In this document: positions 63,748-64,000 of the stretch, piece after piece
Position numbering within the stretch: the stretch's first letter is position 1
How the letters are laid out: the number at the start of each line of letters is the position of its first letter
NCBI RefSeq assembly: GCF_009649845.1
Contig: NZ_WJIE01000004.1
Coordinates: forward strand, 62,001-126,000
Direction of reading: 5' to 3'
From: Polyangium spumosum
GTDB taxonomy: Bacteria > Myxococcota_A > Polyangia > Polyangiales > Polyangiaceae
Length of the DNA: 64,000 nt
Position numbers and translations under genes: made by a program
Notes under the pieces: generated by a model
What the model saw: only the letters and a program-made list of their open reading frames with translations
What the model was told of the DNA's origin: nothing
Database searches by the model: none

Positions 63748-64000
63748 GAGCCCTCCGTCGCCGTCGCGCGCGCGAGGTTGCCCTGGGGTGCGGGCTTCGG
63801 CCGCGTCTCGATGACGGTCCTCCGGCTCGGCGCGAGATAACGCGCCGCCGCTTTTTGCACGTCCGCCGGGGTCACGGCGGCGAGCCGCTCGAGCTCGCGC
63901 CCGATCGCCCGCGCGTCCCCGGTCGCGAGCTCGAACATGCCGAGCGCGGAGGCGCGATCTCGGCTCCACGCGAGGCCGAGGACAAACGCCGCCTCGATTC
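63744..64000 (-). CDS. M16-family zinc peptidase, C-terminal part; N-terminus outside window
   Basis: The open frame runs off the right edge; 85 C-terminal residues are visible. They match the M16 C-terminal pattern: AFVLGLAWSRDRASALGMFEL and LERLAAVTPADVQKAAARYL, ending ETRPKPAPQGN. Its stop overlaps the start of the HxxEH-less M16 lipoprotein. By analogy with paired M16 genes this one is likely the catalytic subunit, but its active-site motif is off-window. Confidence 0.75.
   Translation of the reverse strand, partial: IEAAFVLGLAWSRDRASALGMFELATGDARAIGRELERLAAVTPADVQKAAARYLAPSRRTVIETRPKPAPQGNLARATATEGS

Overview
The window is very GC-rich and tightly packed. Several markers point to a myxobacterium, most likely of the Polyangium/Sorangium group: two eukaryote-like Ser/Thr kinases, many lipoproteins with Gly/Ser-rich tethers, a MYXO-CTERM-like tail, a Myxococcus-type Cys-rich protein, DUF1592/DUF1552 genes, a DUF2169-pentapeptide fusion and multi-haem surface proteins. 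This assignment rests on gene content, not on a marker gene. No rRNA, tRNA, CRISPR array, insertion sequence or integrase was recognised.

Layout. 1-8431: a truncated AraC regulator, a diiron-type hydrolase, a MYXO-CTERM-like protein, an unsaturated-glucuronyl hydrolase lipoprotein, a MocR regulator divergent from a DUF2917-EamA fusion with a perfect 12-bp inverted repeat between them, and a gluzincin-like lipoprotein. 8428-11277: a decayed MFS transporter, a macrolide 2'-phosphotransferase-like gene and a lipoprotein. 11409-13814: a membrane-tethered Ras-like GTPase immediately followed by an unrecognised membrane partner. 13940-21928: a leftward signalling cluster of hybrid histidine kinase, DegP-like protease, Ser/Thr kinase, TPR/PEGA-like membrane protein and Gly-rich lipoprotein. 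22132-29276: glgX-treY-treZ, which together convert glycogen to trehalose. 29390-35531: two small genes, a photosynthesis-unrelated beta-propeller-like lipoprotein and a DUF1592-DUF1552-CxxCxxCC operon.

35562-37475 is an AT-richer islet with a lipoprotein ending in an HNH-like nuclease motif, followed by a cytosolic gene of unknown function; the arrangement resembles myxobacterial SitA/SitI toxin-immunity pairs. 37695-44255 holds a DUF2169-pentapeptide protein, an HD phosphodiesterase-like protein, a phosphoribosyltransferase, and a secreted DRGH nuclease whose stop codon overlaps that of a convergent NuiA-type nuclease inhibitor. Copies of a hairpin-forming repeat lie between these genes.

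44341-64000 is rich in envelope genes: a YncE-like dihaem cytochrome with a coupled partner, a propeller lipoprotein coupled to an O-antigen-ligase-like protein, an ABC exporter with a dihaem peroxidase, several Gly/Cys-rich lipoproteins, a second Ser/Thr kinase, a HEAT-like lipoprotein, a FGE/SUMF1 lipoprotein, a stand-alone receiver and an M16 peptidase pair.

The items most worth following up are the two nuclease/inhibitor-like pairs, the GTPase with its coupled partner, and the MocR/DUF2917-EamA locus with its operator.
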